NCBI GenBank assembly: GCA_964016985.1 | Contig: OZ024823.1 | Coordinates: forward strand, 27,211,095 to 27,275,094 | Length of the DNA: 64,000 nucleotides | DNA from: Anodontia alba | Lineage: Eukaryota; Mollusca; Bivalvia; Lucinida; Lucinidae | Direction: 5' to 3' | Part shown: one piece after another, positions 42,860-53,252 of the stretch | Numbering within the stretch: the stretch's first letter is position 1 | Layout of the letters: each line of letters opens with the position of its first letter | Position numbers and translations under genes: made by a program | Notes under the pieces: model-generated | Database searches by the model: none | Told to the model about the DNA's origin: nothing | What the model saw: only the letters and a program-made list of their open reading frames with translations

Positions 42860-43000
42860 CCTGGACAGTGGGTAGCCAATGATCCGGAAGGTCTTCAGGT
42901 GGAAAGCGAACTCTGATCAAATTGTGCATCAGGCTGATCTGAGTCTTCGCTGGGCGCACATGCAGTCTTGAAGGAATTGTTGTGTCCTATTAAATTTAAA
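42860..43000. mobile_element. Family M6 fragment
   Basis: GATCAAATTGTGCATCAGG, CTGATCTGAGTCTTCGCTG and GGGCGCACATGCAGTCTTG match the right part of M6. Confidence 0.5.
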
Positions 43001-43035
43001 AGTATTGACAAGTGATACACGAATTCAATATAACA

Positions 43036-43286
43036 AGCGGGTTCAACCCCCGCCGAGGTCGGCAACATTCTTTCATGATTGACCATGAAATATTTTCTAC
43101 GGTTATTCTCTCCCTTCCGCTGATTCAAGAAGGGCAGTTGTCAGTTTCTGGCGAAAGAATGTGCACAATACTGGTTAACCGCTTAGAGGACTAAGCCTGC
43201 CCAGTAAACGTGTGCTGAGGTAAACTGACCGCGCTCGACATGACCCCATTGGGTTGACTGGGCCGTAAAACCTCAACACAAACAAA
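43036..43286 (+). mobile_element. tRNA-derived SINE (family S-A), copy 2, with 11-bp TSD
   Basis: TCAATATAACA stands on both sides (43025-43035 and 43287-43297). The head is cut to the B-box part (GGGTTCAACCCC). The body contains GGGCAGTTGTCAGTTTCTGG and the 3' end reads GGGTTGACTGGGCCGTAAAA. The duplication shows this is a 5'-truncated retroposition product. Confidence 0.85.
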
Positions 43287-43333
43287 TCAATATAACAGCA
43301 TACCAATATTTCCATAAGCAAGTTACTGCCTGT

Positions 43334-43471
43334 CTCCCAGCGGGTACATGACGTTTATACAACGTCGCGTTGTCGATGCCATGTCATAGCACATGGCGTT
43401 TATAATGACACATTGACGTCGACGCAACGTCATTAATACGACGTTGTATAAAAGTCATGTGCCCGCTGGGA
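43334..43471. mobile_element. Hairpin MITE, family H3, copy 2
   Basis: TCCCAGCGGGTACATGACG and complement at the two ends, with TATACAACGTCG and CGACGTTGTATA. A small hairpin (GCCATGTCATAGCACATGGC) sits in the middle. Confidence 0.8.
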
Positions 43472-43635
43472 TGGAACTCTACTATCGCGGAGACGTAAGT
43501 TTAATCTTAGCAGCTGAGCAAACACACTTAATCTATTGTAGACTAAAAAGACTCTCCCATACTATATATTGGAAGAGTCCAATTTCAATTTTAGGTACGT
43601 CCGGCTATGAGATTTAGATATTCCAAGAGAAAAAT

Positions 43636-43755
43636 GGCTAAACTATTTGCAAACAGTGGAGACCCTGATCAGACGCCGCGTTCTGCGGCGTCTGATCTGG
43701 GTCTGCACTGTTTGACAATTACTCTGTTTGGGATCTGCTGACTACAATAGGTTAA
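43636..43755. mobile_element. GATCAGACGCCGC hairpin cassette element
   Basis: Hairpin 43649-43713: GCAAACAGTGGAGACCCTGA / CTGATCTGGGTCTGCACTG with GACGCCGCGTTCTGCGGCGTC at the tip. The right end is AATAGGTTAA; the left end is not clear. Confidence 0.7.
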
Positions 43756-44054
43756 GCTACTTTGAAAAGTCTTGCAGAATTTTGTAGTATTGCAATCCTT
43801 GCGAACATTGCCATGACATAGCGTGGCGTCATATCACGTTCATTAAACATACTTGTCTGTCTCCAAGCCTCGAACCGGTTTTTAAATGATAAAGAAACAA
43901 GCCTAAGTCTGTTGAAGACTGTAAAAAAAAAACACAAAAAAAAAACACAAAAAAAAAACAAAAAAAAAACACAACATTTGAAATGATAATTAATTATAAC
44001 ACCTTGTGTTATCAATAACCATATCATACAACTATTTGTGTTCATCCACTTTGT
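43756..44054. other. Unrecognised, with A-rich run
   Basis: AAAACAC-type run at 43921-43972. No frame supported. Confidence 0.5.
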
Positions 44055-44259
44055 TTAACTCTTTCATCCCTGAGTTTCTGCATTGGTTTCTTCCTTCTAA
44101 GTATTCGGACATGTCCATTATTGCAAATAGGGATATCAGTTAAAATCTAAAACAGAAAATGTGTAGATCCTCATGAGACGGCTTGTTACGAGCCACCTCA
44201 CCTGGATGTACACTGTTTGCATTAGCATTTATTTTGGTCTAACAGGCTTAAAGGGTTAA
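44055..44259. mobile_element. TTAACTCTTTCATCC-type element with GATGAGACGG hairpin
   Basis: TTAACTCTTTCATCCCTGAG and GGCTTAAAGGGTTAA. Same body as 39443-39653 (GGACATGTCCATTATTGCAA). The hairpin stem has several unpaired changes. Confidence 0.75.
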
Positions 44260-44504
44260 TTGTGTATTTGATGCAGTTCTTCTTATAAGTTAAATACGCA
44301 AACAATTCTGTAAATTATTTTAAAAGTTTAAGTATCTGCCCTGCCCCGGAACTTTTGGATCGCCTCTCGTATTGTGTCGCAAGCGTTTAACATTAACAGA
44401 CATTCTATTTTCATGTTTCTCTGAAAGAGCTTTGAGTTCATCTAAAGAAAATGTCTGACTCTGTTGCATGAGAAACAATCACACTTTTTTTACCATTTTG
44501 ATCT
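44260..44504. other. No recognised feature
   Basis: AT-rich sequence, no frame. Confidence 0.5.
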
Positions 44505-44995
44505 TGAGGAGAACTGATACACTCTGTCAAAATTGGTTGGTCTCCCTTCTGGAAAGAGGTCTATTCTCACTACGAAAAAATGCCTATTCAAATTTACTAC
44601 CAAAAAAATGAAAACTTTCAGGTGAAAGCATTCTGGCAGTTTTATATTTCTGCTCTTAACATAGATTGTGGGTACTCGTAAGAACCGCCTCGATGAGGCG
44701 GTTCTAATGAGTACCCACAATCTATGTTTTTAAACAGAAATAAGAAAACTAATGTATACCCCTGTAAACACCAGTTTTGCTGTATAAAAGTGGGGGTGGA
44801 AAGGGGGCAAGACTATACAGGCATGTTTTCGTGATGAAAAGAAAAATAAATGCTCTCCTTCGGGAGCATGTTCTTTCTTTTTAGAACAGCCATATGTTTA
44901 AAGTGGCTTGGTGAGCAGAAAAACAAATAGGAAGCCACAAAAATTGTCTCCCTTGGCAAAACTGGCGGAAAATCTACCAAGAATACCCTTAAGCA
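44505..44995. mobile_element. Family M5 MITE split by an M1 MITE
   Basis: Left part 44505-44567 (GAACTGATACACTCTG, CTTCTGGAAAGAGGTCTATTC) and right part 44837-44995 (GAGCATGTTCTTTCTTTTTAG, GGCGGAAAATCTACC) form one M5 copy with the M1 element at its centre. Confidence 0.65.
44568..44836. mobile_element. M1 MITE nested in M5
   Basis: CACTACGAAAAAATGCCTAT to CAGGCATGTTTTCGTGATG; core 44663-44717 (GTACTCGTAAGAACCGCC). Confidence 0.85.
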
Positions 44996-45150
44996 TGCTG
45001 TAGGATAAACTGTTCTCTTGGAACTATTTCATTTTCACGTTAAACTGTAATTCTCCAAATAAACGTGGCATAAGAACAGAACCGAAATATTTGTTTATTT
45101 TCATTTATTGCCAACTACATAATACAAGTTACATAATAGATAAGTTCCAA

Positions 45151-45343
45151 ACTTATCCTTTGCCATGCTGAATAAATTATGATGCAAATCAGATTACTTA
45201 ATCCAGGTTGTTGAAACAAAGTCACATACTTCATGATAAACAGTGCAGGTCCAGATCAGTTGGCTTCTGAAGAAGCCAACTGATTTGGATCTACACTGTT
45301 TGCAAATGCAGGGCATATTCAGGCTCAACAGGACCAGGGTTAA
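45151..45343. mobile_element. Family M4 element, copy
   Basis: ACTTATCCTTTGCCATGCTG and CAACAGGACCAGGGTTAA ends. Hairpin 45237-45305 with CAGATCAGTTGGCTTCTG. Confidence 0.75.
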
Positions 45344-45371
45344 TATATATCATTAGTTTCGGACAGACAGG

Positions 45372-45460
45372 TCAGAGCAAACAGTGTAGACAAGATCAGA
45401 CACCGTAGAATGTAGCATCAGATCTAGCTCTACACTATTTGCCACTCATCCAGCGGTTTC
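45372..45460. repeat. GATCAGACACCG hairpin cassette
   Basis: GAGCAAACAGTGTAGACAAG facing CTAGCTCTACACTATTTGC; imperfect inner stem. Confidence 0.6.
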
Positions 45461-45711
45461 AGGCCCATCAACGGGTAGTGAAAATGGAGTTGTTCAAATT
45501 GTAGGACAAGTATTGAAGGGAGTCGAAGGGGCTGAAGATTTAAAAAAAATACGGCAGTCTGGCCCTCTGTATAGACTGGTTGATCATTATGTTGTTTAGT
45601 CTTGAAATTCTAATATACAAATATATTCAAAACGATGTGGGCGTGAGGTTGTTCTGGGAGTTCGACGTACAAAGACGTAGCAAACTCCATCGCAACTAAG
45701 AAAATGAGGCC
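45461..45711. other. No recognised feature
   Basis: No frame or repeat recognised. Confidence 0.45.
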
Positions 45712-45936
45712 CGATTACGAAAACACGCCTATTCAAATATATTGAAAATTTCACCACCAAAAACGGAAAGTTTTCAGATAAAAATTCTGGTATATTTCAT
45801 ATTTCTGCTCAAACAAAGATTGTGGGTACTCGTTAGAACCGCCTTGTTGAGGCGGTTCTAACGAGTACCCACAATCTATGTTTTTGAGCAGAAATAAGAA
45901 CAATAATGTATACCCCTGTCAACCCCAGTTTAACAT
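45712..45936. mobile_element. M1 MITE, right end truncated
   Basis: GATTACGAAAACACGCCTAT onwards through the full core (45824-45877) and ACCCCTGTCAACCCCAG, where it stops and a retroposon-like end begins. Confidence 0.85.
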
Positions 45937-46058
45937 TAGTTTAATTCGTACTGGAAGGCCACCGGCCAAAAGTTCAGAGAAATTCAATACATACATTTGA
46001 AGTGACATACAATACAACGAACAAAGAATTCAGTTATATAACTTAGTTCAACTGTATT
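45937..46058 (-). mobile_element. Retroposon-like 3' end, copy 2
   Basis: ~115 bp nearly identical to 28986-29110 (GGAAGGCCACCGGCCAAAAG, CAACTGTATTCA). The simple-repeat tail is only TTAACATTAG here, against 31 units in the other copy. Confidence 0.45.
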
Positions 46059-46368
46059 CATTACGGAAACATGCCTATTCAAATATATACATTATCAAAC
46101 ACGCCTATTCAAATATATAGAAAATTTCACCTCCAAAAACAGAAACTTTTCGGATAAAAAAAACTCTGATATTTTCATATTTCTGCACAAAACATAGATT
46201 GTGGGTACTCCTTAGAACTTGCTCAGCGAGGCAATTCTGACGAGTACCCACAATCTATGTTTTTGAGAAGAAATAAGAAAAATGACGTATACCACTGCCA
46301 ACCCCAGTTTTACTATATAAAAGTGGGGTTTAAGGGTTTCAAAATTATATAGGTATGTTTTCGTGATG
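46059..46368. mobile_element. M1 MITE with duplicated left end
   Basis: A 31-bp left-end stub (CATTACGGAAACATGCCTAT) is followed by a second left end (ATCAAACACGCCTATTC) and then the rest to AGGTATGTTTTCGTGATG. The core has CTTAGAACTTGCTCAGCGAGG with mismatched arms. Confidence 0.82.
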
Positions 46369-46416
46369 TGTTTATCGTAATTCTCCTAAAACTAAAACCC
46401 CGGATTCCATAATGCC

Positions 46417-46638
46417 TTAAAGGGAAAGGATACAATTTCAAGGAAGGCAACCCTGTTAATTGTTTTTCATCTCTTCTGAAAAGGGATGTACTCTAAAGTA
46501 AAATAATTTGCTCCCTACATTTTTTCCTTTTAGAGTAGACCCCTTTTTTGGAAGGGGTTTGATCTGCAGAAAAGCAAACAGTAGATCCCCTTTGTATAAA
46601 ATGGCGGAAAATCTACCTGGTGTTACCAGTCCCTTTGA
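46417..46638. mobile_element. Family M5 MITE, copy
   Basis: TTAAAGGGAAAGGATACA; AAAAGGGATGTACTCTAAAG facing CTTTTAGAGTAGACCCC; GGCGGAAAATCTACCTGG; end CCAGTCCCTTTG. Confidence 0.7.
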
Positions 46639-46670
46639 CAGACACCCTTAGATTTGAGGAAAAAAAGTCT

Positions 46671-46784
46671 GGGCACAGTTGTTAAAAGCATTGTAAGCTT
46701 CACGAGTTCGTTAATGACAAACTCGTTGACTGTTGTAGCTAAAGTATTTTCACAATGTCATCAAATTTTGAACAATTGGGTCCT
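46671..46784. mobile_element. Family M3 MITE, diverged short copy
   Basis: GGGCACAGTTGTTAAAAGC to GAACAATTGGGTCC, without the central GTGAGTAGC hairpin. Confidence 0.6.
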
Positions 46785-46972
46785 GTTTGACTAAGCAATG
46801 ATGTCTAAATTTTATGACAGAAAGGCAATCAGGGTAGACCCCAGTCAGGTTGCTCTTTAGAAATAGTTTGATCCGGGTCTACCCCATCTATCAGCACATT
46901 TAAGGTAAACCCGATACTTGGGTGGTGCTTAACGTGGTGGCTGAATGGAAGCAATGTGTCTTTGAGTCGTTA
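46785..46972. repeat. Hairpin cassette and unrecognised flank
   Basis: 46827-46889: GGCAATCAGGGTAGACCCC facing CCGGGTCTACCCCATC. The GGGTAG/CTACCC pair is compensated as at 39443. Confidence 0.5.
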
Positions 46973-47084
46973 CATTACAAAAACACGCCTATTCAAATAT
47001 AAAGAAAATTTCACCTCCAAAAACTGAAAAATTTCAGATAAAAAACTCTGATATTTTTCACATTTCTGCTCAAATCATAGATGT
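46973..47084. mobile_element. M1 MITE, left half only
   Basis: CATTACAAAAACACGCCTAT through CATTTCTGCTCAAATCATAG, then lost just before the core. Confidence 0.85.
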
Positions 47085-47346
47085 CAGTCCAATCATTTAG
47101 GGTAAATACGCAATGTGAACGGTATACAAGTCAATTCATGCAAATTGTCATAAAGGTGTAGTTTGCATAAAAATGTTAGCCCCTATTACAATTGAACCTC
47201 AATAGCTCGAACATCGATGGCTCATTTACCATGGCTAATTCGAACTCGTTTTTGAGTCCCTACGAAATTCTTCCGATAGCTCAAGAAAACAAATCTTTAG
47301 GGATTTTTATCATCGAGGCTATTCTGATGAGTACACGCAACATATA

Positions 47347-48641
47347 CGAGGGTAGTTCAATAAGTTCGTAGAACTCAGTATTTTTCTATACAATTCAAGA
47401 TTTCTTTTTTCATTTTTGTGCAGTGTAAACCTTTGTCAGTTGAATGATAACAGTCGTTCAGTCAACACGTACATTTTTTGCTCTTACTTTTTGTTTGAAA
47501 ACCTATACCCATAGGCAAAAATGGAAAGTCAGAATATTGAGTTCAGAGCAGTCATAAAGTTCCTCACTAAGGAGGGTGCAAAGGCCAAAGAAAACCATCG
47601 GCGCATGGCTGATGTGTATGGTGATAGTAGCCCAAAGTATTCCACAGTGGCAAAGTGGTCAGCAGAATTTAAACGTGGGCGAGACTCCTTAGAAGATGAC
47701 CCAAGACCAGGTCGCCCTGTTGATGTCATCAGCCAGGAGATGATCGACCGTGTTGAGAGACTTGTGCTAAACAATCGCCGAATCAAAGTTGCCGAACTTG
47801 CTTCAGAATATGGTATTTCTAATGGAAGTGTTTACACTATAATCCATGAACATTTAGGCATGTCAAAAGTATCTGCCAGGTGGGTACCCAGAAACCTGAA
47901 CATGCAAGATCGTCAGCAAAGGGTGGAGTCAAGTCAAGAACTTCTGGAAGTGTACAATGCCAATCCAGAAGACTTTCACACTCGTTTTGTAACAGGAGAG
48001 GAAACTTGGCTTCACCACTGGGACCCAGATACTAAAAAAGAGTCCATGCAATGGAAGCACCCTGGCTCACCCCCACCTAAGAAATTTCGTACACAACCAT
48101 CAGCCAGCAAGTTAATGACCACGGTGTTTTTGGACTCCAAATGGATCATATTGATAGATTACAAGCCTGCTGGTACTTCAATTACAGGAGAATACTATGC
48201 CAATGTCATTAAACAATTAAGAGTTGCTATTAAAGAAAAGCGAAGGGGAAAGCTAGCTGCTGGTGTCCTTCTTTTGCATGATAATGCCCCTAGCACAAGT
48301 TCAGAGTTGCACAAGAGGATATTCGTGAGTGCAAGATCGAGCAGTTAAATCACCCACCATACAGTCAAGACCTGGCCCCAACTGATTATTATCTGTTTCG
48401 AAATTTGAAGTCCCACTTGCGTGAAACGAGATTTCGGGACGATGATGAGCTCAAGGTAGCTACAGAGGCTTGGTTTGAGGACCAAATAGACGACTGTTAT
48501 TTCAAAGGCATAGACTGCTTAAAAGAAAAGTAGGCCAAATGCATTGAAGTAAAGGGGGATTATATTGAAAAATAATGTTGAAACCATCTTTAAATCTGTG
48601 AGTTAAACCCCGAGTCCTACGAACTTATTGAACTACCCTCG
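47347..48641 (+). mobile_element. mariner transposon, full-length
   Basis: TIR CGAGGGTAGTTCAATAAG and (inverted) CGAGGGTAGTTCAATAAG are bordered by TA at 47345-47346 and 48642-48643. Length 1295 bp, typical of mariner. It carries one damaged transposase. Confidence 0.95.
47521..48574 (+). pseudogene. mariner transposase, frameshifted, with stop and altered catalytic Asp
   Basis: Cut-and-paste transposase of the SETMAR-like mariner group. Residues 1-115 contain the two HTH regions (RVERLVLNNRRIKVAELA), then WVPRNLNMQDRQQRV, close to the family's WVPR linker. The first catalytic Asp is Glu here (TGEETW, GAG at 47998-48000). The second Asp is intact (LLLHDNAP, GAT at 48280). The frame shifts near 48290-48302; beyond it QLNHPPYSQDLAPTDYYLF gives the third Asp. 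TAG at 48531-48533 replaces the Trp usual in this position. The frame otherwise would end at 48574. Three lesions make it inactive. The start ATG at 47521 gives the expected N-terminus. Confidence 0.95.
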
Positions 48642-48852
48642 TAGTTATCAAAGAAATTTCCCTAAATCATGGCTTTTGCTTTCTGACTTGGCGCCATGAT
48701 TAACCTTCAGTGGCTCAAACTACCTAAATCTCAAACAAATTTCCATGGTCCCAAAGATGTTCGAGCCATTGAAGTTCGACTGTAACTGGGAAAATAAGGA
48801 ACACCTTCAATGTCATCTACTGAAATGTTTACCCAATAAGCTAAGCGTTAAT

Positions 48853-48951
48853 ACGTGTTCTGTGGCATGCAAAGCAGGTGGTACTGATTTATGTGTTTCT
48901 TCTAACAGTTCATTCCCTTAAAATAAGGCCCCGCCGTTCATTGAAATATTG
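48853..48951. other. No recognised feature
   Basis: Short gap between nest and next MITE. Confidence 0.4.
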
Positions 48952-49178
48952 CCTTAAGGGCACTTGATACACCTGGTAGATTGCTCGCCATTTTTACAAA
49001 GGAGACAAATTTTGTTCCTACATATGTGCTGCCTACACACCAAGCCCTTTTGAAAAGGAGTCAACCGTTGAAAGAAGGGTAGCAAATTCTTCTTTTTTAG
49101 AGTAGACCATATTTCACGAAGGAGAAAATCAATTTGACAGAATTATCTCCCCTGAATGTGTATCCATAACCCATTAGA
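48952..49178. mobile_element. Family M5 MITE, copy
   Basis: CTTAAGGGCACTTGATACAC, TGGTAGATTGCTCGCC, GAAAAGGAGTCAACC and TTTTTTAGAGTAGACC. Confidence 0.6.
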
Positions 49179-49180
49179 TT

Positions 49181-50848
49181 AAACAAGAGGCTCATGGGCC
49201 ACAATTCATTCACCTAATAAAAAAGGCTGTTGCATATTTGCAAATGCCATGCAACATTCTTCCAGTTTTGCCACAGCAACTGGGACACAAATTTGACCAT
49301 ACCATAAAAAGATCAAAGATCATTTTAGTCTCATCATTTTAACAAACTTGGTAGACGTTAAGTCCCTGATGCTATATACCAAGATTCAACTTCAAGGCTT
49401 TCTTAGTACTGGAGAAGAAGATCTTTTAGGGTTGGGGACAAAATTTTGATCCTAACTAAATAGTTTTAGTACTTAAATCAGACATTGTAAGTTTCAGCCA
49501 TTAGTCTTAAGTACATATTGAAAAAAAACAAAAAACAAAAAAAAAAAAAAAAAAACAACAACTGATTTTCAACTTTTCTCCCCACAAATGTACAGAAAAG
49601 TAAATTTGATATTGCCTTAAAAAGGTCAAAGGCCAACCTACCGTCATCATTTGAATAAACTTGGTAGAGCTTGAGACAGCGATGCTATATACCAGGATTC
49701 AGTCCCAAAGCTATCTTGGTTCTGGAGAAGAAGATTCTTAAGAGTTTTTACCATATATGGCCATGACGGCCAATGGCGCCAAACCATTTGATCAAATTGG
49801 CAATACCCTTTCGACAGAAGGCCCCATGTGAAATCTGGTGAAAACTGCTCAAGCTGTTTCAGAGAAGACATTTAAAAATTACGCAATTTTATACATGTAT
49901 ATAGCCCAGGGGCAAGGGCAGATAACCCCAAGGGGAAAAATGATAGTTACTAAAATGTTTTACTACTTTAATCAGACATTGTAAGTTTCAGCCATTAGTC
50001 TTTAATACATTTTGAGAAAATGACTTCTCAACATTTTCCGAATAAAAATGTATGAGTGCAAATTTGACCTTGCTGTAAAAAGGTCAAGGGTTAACCTACA
50101 ACCTCATTTGAACAAACTTGGTAGATCTTGAGTCCCCGGTGCTATACACAATGATTCAGCCTCAAAGCTTTCTTGGTTCTGGAGAAGAAATTTTTTAAGT
50201 GTTTTACCATACATCCGCATGGCGGCCATCTTGTTCTATGGCGCAGAACCATTTAAACAAATTATCAAATCCCTTTCGACAGAAGGTCCCATGTTAAGTC
50301 TGGTGAAAATTGCTCAAGGGGTTTTAGAGAAGAAGGTGTTTAAAAATTACACAATTTTATACATGTATATAGCCCAGGGGCAAGCGCAGATAACCCCAGG
50401 GGACAAAATTTGATTGTAACTAACAAATTTGATAATTAAATCATACATTGTAAGTTTCAGCCATTAGTCGTAAATACATTTTGAGAAAATGACTTTTCAA
50501 CATTTTCCTCATACAAATATATGGGGACGCAAATTTTACCTTGCCGTAAAAGGTCAAAGGTCAACCTACGGTCATCATTTGAACAAACTTGGCAGACCTT
50601 GAGTCCCCAATGCTTGATACCAAGATTCAGCCCCAAAGTTTTAGAGAAGAAGATTTTTAAGTGTTTTTACCATATATGGGCATGGCAGCCATCTTGATTT
50701 ACGAACCGCGACCATTTGTACAAGTTTTCAACCCCCCTTGAACAGAAGGCTTCACATGAATTTTGGAGAAGTTTCGGAGAAGTTGTGAACGACGGACGAA
50801 GAGTGATCACAATAGCTCATCCTGAGCCTTCGGCTCAGGTGAGCTAAA
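49181..50848 (+). mobile_element. Pearl-like element B
   Basis: Start AAACAAGAGGCTCATGGGCC; about three units of ~470 bp with CAGATAACCCCAAGGGG, TTGGTAGACCTTGAGTCC-like and GTTCTGGAGAAGAAG; end with hairpin CTGAGCCTTCGGCTCAG, then GTGAGCTAAAA. Opposite orientation to element A. Poly(A)-like run at 49521-49556. Confidence 0.8.
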
Positions 50849-51136
50849 AGGTCTCCGCTACAAGCAAAGCAGGGATGTACAGATATTTTCTTGCACGGTA
50901 TAATTGTATTATTTAATTAAACGTTCATTAAGCTTAAAGAATATAGTAAATGATCGATATATCTGTGAAGACATGCAGATGGATTCTACAAAATAACCTT
51001 GTCCAGCTCACAATGCAGTTTGTTTTCTTTACGCACGAAATATCACAAAAGTTCATATGAATGAAGTGAACATATTTCTGTTCGTCCTGAAATATATGCG
51101 ACAGATGGAGAAGTCACATTTCGTTGGTGTGTGTGT

Positions 51137-51168
<32 letters not shown>

Positions 51169-51190
51169 GGGGGAGAGGGGGGAGGATTTG
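50849..51190. other. Unrecognised, with (GT)n(G)n tract
   Basis: (GT)n at 51128-51150 and a G-run at 51151-51168 with purine-rich tail. Potential quadruplex-forming DNA. No gene. Confidence 0.6.
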
Positions 51191-51429
51191 TGTTTGTGTT
51201 GAGGTTTTACGGCCCAGTCAACCCAATGTGGTCATGTCGAGCGCGGTCAGTTGACCTTACCACATTTTTACTGGGCAGGCTTAGTCCTCTACGCGTTTAA
51301 CCAGTATTGTGAACACTCTTTCGCCAGAAACTGACAACTGTCCTCCTTGAATCAGCGGAAGGGAGTCGAACCCACAACCGTCTGATCACCAGTCGGACGC
51401 GCATCCAACTGAGCCAACGTGGCGGGGGT
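51191..51429 (-). mobile_element. tRNA-derived SINE (family S-A), copy 3, best tRNA head
   Basis: On the minus strand the head reads CCACGTTGGCTCAGTTGGAT (A box) followed by GGTTGTGGGTTCGACTCCC (B box): a tRNA-like Pol III promoter. The body has GAGGACAGTTGTCAGTTTCT and the 3' end has GGGTTGACTGGGCCGTAAAA, then CCTCAACACAAACA. Confidence 0.88.
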
Positions 51430-52392
51430 AGTTGCCAAACCAACACCAGATTTAACACACCATATTTAGACAATCCGTTTTTCTGTTACTTCAAAGCTAA
51501 CAACTACCTATCTGTAGTTAACATTAACATTACACACGCTAATGATAAATAGTGAATAAATAAACAAAACCAAAGAAAACTTAAAACTTTTGAAGAAATA
51601 AGATTTTAATCATAAGTACAATATCGACCGACGGATATTAATATTCCAGTGAAACGCGCCAAATATTCACAGTTGGGTCCTACTAAACACTGAAAATGAC
51701 CTTTTCTGGCCGAAAAGGGGCTATCGGGAACCGAAAAGGACTTTACAAGTATGATATTACAATTTCTAATGACTTTTCACACTGAAAAGAAGATTTTACC
51801 ACCGAAATGTTTTGAAAATGTCTTGTTTTGCCCTTTCCCCATCCACCCCTACCCCCTCGGATAAATTTCATTTAAATGTTATCTATTCCATGTCAGAAAA
51901 TCTACAAATTATTAAAAATGGGGAGTAGCAAATGTCTGTCTTTCTACTCTTAGATCACATTTTACAAATAAATTTGTATACTGTTTGTGTGTGGCTTTGT
52001 TTTAATTTCGGCGTAAATCCAGATCAGTTCTACACGCTTATAGAATTCCAGGCAACCGCCACAATTTGCACCCTCAGTGCTTTGATTTGAAATGTACTTT
52101 GTTTAGCTAAATTATTATTCGAGATTCATGTACTAATGGAACAATTAAATTGGAATTAATTATTTAAGGAAGGGCAACGTTTCGTGCTTCTAAGTCATAT
52201 ATATAACGAGTCGTGAACAAAAGTCCAGTACTTGTGTGGAACCGTTTTGTGAGTATTGTTACATTGGAAAAAACACTTGTACTCATTTTGAGATGTTTGC
52301 AGACAAGCAATTCCGGGCATTCGCGCAGTCTGATCAGGTATGTCCGCCTACAGAATAGACTGGAACATCTTTATATGACGGTTCATTGCATC
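51430..52392. other. No recognised gene
   Basis: Nearly 1 kb of AT-rich sequence; no frame or splice-bounded exon I would defend. Confidence 0.5.
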
Positions 52393-52640
52393 TGAAAATG
52401 TCGTCTCCTAGAGGAGCAGTCTGATCTGGGTCCACACTGTTTGCAAAAATGACTGTAAAAATCACAAGCAGATGACAAAGCAGACGACAATTGTTGTGAC
52501 TGGTAGTTTAAGGGTTAAAGATGGACCCCAAACGTGTTATATCCAAACAAAAATGTATAGATTATTTAGAAAATGACTATTTAGTTTGGTCATTTTTCTA
52601 TAGAATTTATACAAGTTTTCGGTGTTTGGTTTGGATCCCT
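52393..52640. repeat. Cassette fragment and AT-rich inverted repeat
   Basis: 52393-52445 has GCAGTCTGATCTGGGTCCAC ACTGTTTG (one cassette arm). 52545-52630 pairs AAACAAAAATGTATAGATTA with a diverged complement, as at 24706-24868. Confidence 0.5.
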
Positions 52641-53252
52641 AAAACAATCAACTAAGACTATGATCAGACTTCGCAGATGCGTTGGCTTGTTTGAGTCTTT
52701 GCTGTCTACAGATGCAATAAGTGTCGTTTTCTCATGATAATGTTAATTACTGTTTCCTTATTTTACGTCGCAAATGGAAAATGCCATCACATTCCATTCA
52801 AGGAGCAGATTTGAATGGATGACAATCTTTTTTCAGGGAAAAACATTAAAAATAACGCCTTTATTTTCAGACTGTTTGTAAATAAATGACGTCAGTACGC
52901 TTTATCTCTACATCTAACGTTCACTTCAGATCCTGCATATATCATGTTTATTATATTCTCTTTAAAATGGTATAAATAATGTATTCAATATTCCATTCAG
53001 TTTTACCGGGTAGAAATGGGCACTCCCAGCCTATCTATAAATGAACTGACAAAACAATATTTCCCTTGAATTTTATTTATGCTATACGTCTAAACACTCA
53101 CAAAAGATGCACCTTGGTACAGAAAATGAGAATGTCAATCAGTGAATGGCAATAGCACTATTGGAGCCATTAACCTTTTAAACTACAAGTACAGATAATA
53201 CAACCCTCGTATAATGGACTGCCAGCGGTGACAGAGCCTTGTAGCATAAACA
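52641..53252. other. No recognised feature
   Basis: A CAGATGCGTTGG/GAGTCTTTGCTG fragment near 52672 resembles M7 interior. Otherwise unrecognised. Confidence 0.4.

Larger units (their letters stand above)
47187..48784. mobile_element. Family M2 element, middle level of the nest
   Basis: TACAATTGAACCTCAATAGC and ATTGAAGTTCGACTGTA ends. Blocks such as CCATGGCTAATTCGAACTCG match 12591-12953 in reverse orientation. Its central hairpin (GAGGCTATTCTGATGAGTAC) has lost one arm at the mariner insertion site. Confidence 0.8.
47128..48852. mobile_element. H2 hairpin MITE, outermost level of a triple nest
   Basis: Left part 47128-47186 (CAATTCATGCAAATTGTC, GTAGTTTGCATAAAAATG) and right part 48785-48852 (CTGGGAAAATAAGG, TGTCATCTACTGAAATG, AAGCTAAGCGTTAA) match successive parts of the intact H2 copy at 37458-37677. 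The M2 element lies between. Confidence 0.65.

Noticed and set aside
51128..51180. G-rich tract as a regulatory quadruplex
   Set aside because: Simple-repeat origin is enough to explain it; no gene nearby.
51360..51425. Functional tRNA gene
   Set aside because: A and B boxes are present but the sequence continues into the SINE body shared with two other loci, and the acceptor stem does not pair convincingly.
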